A stretch of DNA of 45,082 nucleotides from Clostridia bacterium. GTDB taxonomy: Bacteria; Bacillota; DTU086. Shown here in pieces: positions 43,627 through 45,082 of this stretch. Position 1 is the stretch's first letter. Every line of letters begins with the position of its first letter. Made by a program: the position numbers and the translations under genes. The stretch is from positions 1 to 45,082 of the forward strand of contig JAAYIF010000051.1 in assembly GCA_012523575.1 (NCBI GenBank), written 5' to 3'. The notes below the pieces were generated by a model. That model worked only from the letters and a program-made list of their open reading frames with translations. It was not told the DNA's origin and made no database searches.

Positions 43627-45082
43627 TTCCTATTGGCCCCCTCTTTCTCCAATAAAGCTTCCCAGCTGGGATTATCAAAGAATTTTTCCAGGTATTTAAT
43701 TTCCAAATCCAACTTATCCAAATATTCCGGAACTTCTGAATAGTTTTTATCCTTAATTAAACGTTCCGCTTCCTTGGTATAGAATAGGGGCTTTTCCAAT
43801 CCCAGATTTAACATTTCTCCCTTAAGCCCGTGTATTATGGAAAGGGCTTCTTTGTAATCCCCCTGGGAAAGAGACCTTTTAAGCTCTTTTAAACTTTCCC
43901 GGGCATCTTCCACTAGAAGCTCAATCATTTCCTGAAGCAGATCTTTATCATTCCCAAGCTTCTTTAAAACACGGGAAACTTCCTGAGCCGCTTCATAACC
44001 CTTTTTTGAATGCTTAGAATTAGAAAAAGAAATTTTATCTTTGGATATCAAACTTTCAACGGCTGCATAAAGCTCATCAGGATCAATGGGCTTAGAAACG
44101 TATCCATCCATTCCCGCAAGAAGGCATTTTTCACGGTCTCCTTTTAAAGCATGGGCTGTCATGGCAATGATGGGGACATGTTCCCCCGTTTTTTCTTCCC
44201 TTCTGCGTATTTCCTTAGCGGCCTCAAAACCATCCATTTCCGGCATCTGTATGTCCATGAGCACAGCGTCAAATCTGCGGGAAAAAAGGATTTCCAAAGC
44301 TTCCTTACCGCTGTAGGCCGAAGTAACATTCCATCCCCGTTTTTCCAAAAGTATTCTGGCCAGCTTCTGGTTCATGGGCTTATCCTCTACCAGGAGGATT
44401 TCCACTGAACCTTTTTTATTATTTTTATCAGCGGGGGAAGCTGCTTCCTTTCTTTTAAAACTATCTGCCCTTTTTCTAAATACCCCTGTTCTATCTGATT
44501 CTTCCTGAGCCGCGGCACAGCCTGCAGTAGAAGCCTCAAAATCTTCCGCAGTTTCAAGGGGAATGGAAAAGTAAAAGGTGCTCCCCCTTCCCTCTTCGCT
44601 TTCCACCCCTATGGTCCCACCCATTACTTCAACCAGCTTTTTAGAAATGGCCAGGCCCAGTCCCGTTCCCCCATGCTTCCGGGTGATGGAGCTGTCCACC
44701 TGGCTGAAGCTTTTAAACAATTTATCAAACTTATCCTTAGGTATTCCTATGCCGGTATCGCGAACCAAAAAAAGGATTTCCTTTTCTCCTCTCTTCCTAA
44801 CGGTAAGGACTACTTCCCCCTGTTCTGTAAATTTTAGGGCATTGCTCAGCAGATTAAACAATACCTGCCTGATCCTTAAGGAATCGCCGTAAAGATGCTC
44901 AGGAACATTTTCATCCACGTAATAATGAAGCTTTAGGCCCTTTTCATCCGCTTGGAGTGCAAAGGCTGAAACGGTTTTTGACACTAAGTCCCGCAGGCTA
45001 AAGGCTGCCTTTTCCAGTTCAATCTTGCCCGTTTCTATTTTGGAAAAGTCCAAAATATCATTTAAAATTCTCAAAAGGGAAA
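43623..45082 (-). CDS. Hybrid sensor histidine kinase, C-terminal part (kinase-receiver-HPt), cut by window edge
   Basis: The gene runs off the right edge, so the sensor and the phospho-histidine box are missing. The visible part starts in the dimerisation helix (LRILNDILDFSKIETGKIEL), then the ATPase domain with N-box NLLSNALKFT, VRDTGIGIPKDKF and GGTGLGLAISKKLVEVMGG (about 95-165). A hydrophilic linker leads to a receiver domain with EILLVEDKPMNQ, VLMDIQMPEMDGFEA (about 275) and YVSKPIDPDELYA. The C-terminus carries an HPt-like four-helix region with SIIHGLKGEMLNLGL (about 415). It is a phosphorelay kinase that likely signals to the downstream HD-GYP regulator. Confidence 0.93.
   Translation of the reverse strand, partial: SLLRILNDILDFSKIETGKIELEKAAFSLRDLVSKTVSAFALQADEKGLKLHYYVDENVPEHLYGDSLRIRQVLFNLLSNALKFTEQGEVVLTVRKRGEKEILFLVRDTGIGIPKDKFDKLFKSFSQVDSSITRKHGGTGLGLAISKKLVEVMGGTIGVESEEGRGSTFYFSIPLETAEDFEASTAGCAAAQEESDRTGVFRKRADSFKRKEAASPADKNNKKGSVEILLVEDKPMNQKLARILLEKRGWNVTSAYSGKEALEILFSRRFDAVLMDIQMPEMDGFEAAKEIRRREEKTGEHVPIIAMTAHALKGDREKCLLAGMDGYVSKPIDPDELYAAVESLISKDKISFSNSKHSKKGYEAAQEVSRVLKKLGNDKDLLQEMIELLVEDARESLKELKRSLSQGDYKEALSIIHGLKGEMLNLGLEKPLFYTKEAERLIKDKNYSEVPEYLDKLDLEIKYLEKFFDNPSWEALLEKEGANRK

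Noticed and set aside
1..45082. CRISPR array, prophage, integrase or insertion sequence genes
   Set aside because: No regularly spaced repeats and no transposase, integrase or phage proteins were found on either strand.

Overview
The window looks like a chromosomal segment of an anaerobic, endospore-forming Firmicute of the class Clostridia. It has the sporulation genes yqfC and yqfD, a glycine T-box, a 2-oxoacid:ferredoxin oxidoreductase, pyruvate phosphate dikinase and many UUG start codons. No rRNA, phage, transposase or CRISPR array was found. The species cannot be named from the sequence alone.

Most genes lie on the minus strand and follow a conserved Firmicute backbone. In transcription order (right to left) this is rpsU, nfeD, floA, [unknown membrane protein], yqfC, yqfD, phoH, pgpH, ybeY, dgkA, [DUF881], cdd, era, [mgtE], yqzL-like, recO, [insertion], glyQ, glyS, ccpN, ppsR, ppdK, [nfu, flavodoxin, dgt], dnaG and rpoD, followed by a tRNA pair and the start of an Nramp-like transporter. 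The far right holds a signalling cluster: a hybrid histidine kinase cut by the window edge, an HD-GYP response regulator, and a chemoreceptor with a zinc-binding (CZB-type) C-terminus.

The backbone is interrupted between recO and glyQ by about 10 kb of metabolic genes. This includes the only substantial plus-strand operon (17276-22545): a radical-SAM aminomutase whose active-site residues fit glutamate 2,3-aminomutase rather than lysine 2,3-aminomutase, a compact AspT-type exchanger, and korDABC (2-oxoglutarate:ferredoxin oxidoreductase). It is flanked by divergent sucCD (succinyl-CoA ligase) and convergent genes for a tandem PII-like protein and two DUF1538 membrane proteins. Together these read as a glutamate / beta-glutamate / 2-oxoglutarate / succinyl-CoA module with a 2-oxoglutarate-type sensor beside it. 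The linkage is inference; the individual families are well supported.

Three things stand out. (1) Two otherwise intact genes, sucC and yqfD, each carry a single in-frame TAG codon with full homology on both sides. (2) A family of about 85-bp imperfect palindromes occurs in at least five intergenic places (near 4295, 4757, 7216, 25026 and 29210). (3) The 4.4-5.1 kb gene-poor stretch holds a 38-residue membrane peptide gene, several hairpins, a long repeat copy and a structured RNA candidate ending in a T-run. A GGC-specifier T-box precedes glyQS, a consensus sigma-A promoter precedes the tRNA pair, and recO seems to lack a normal start codon.
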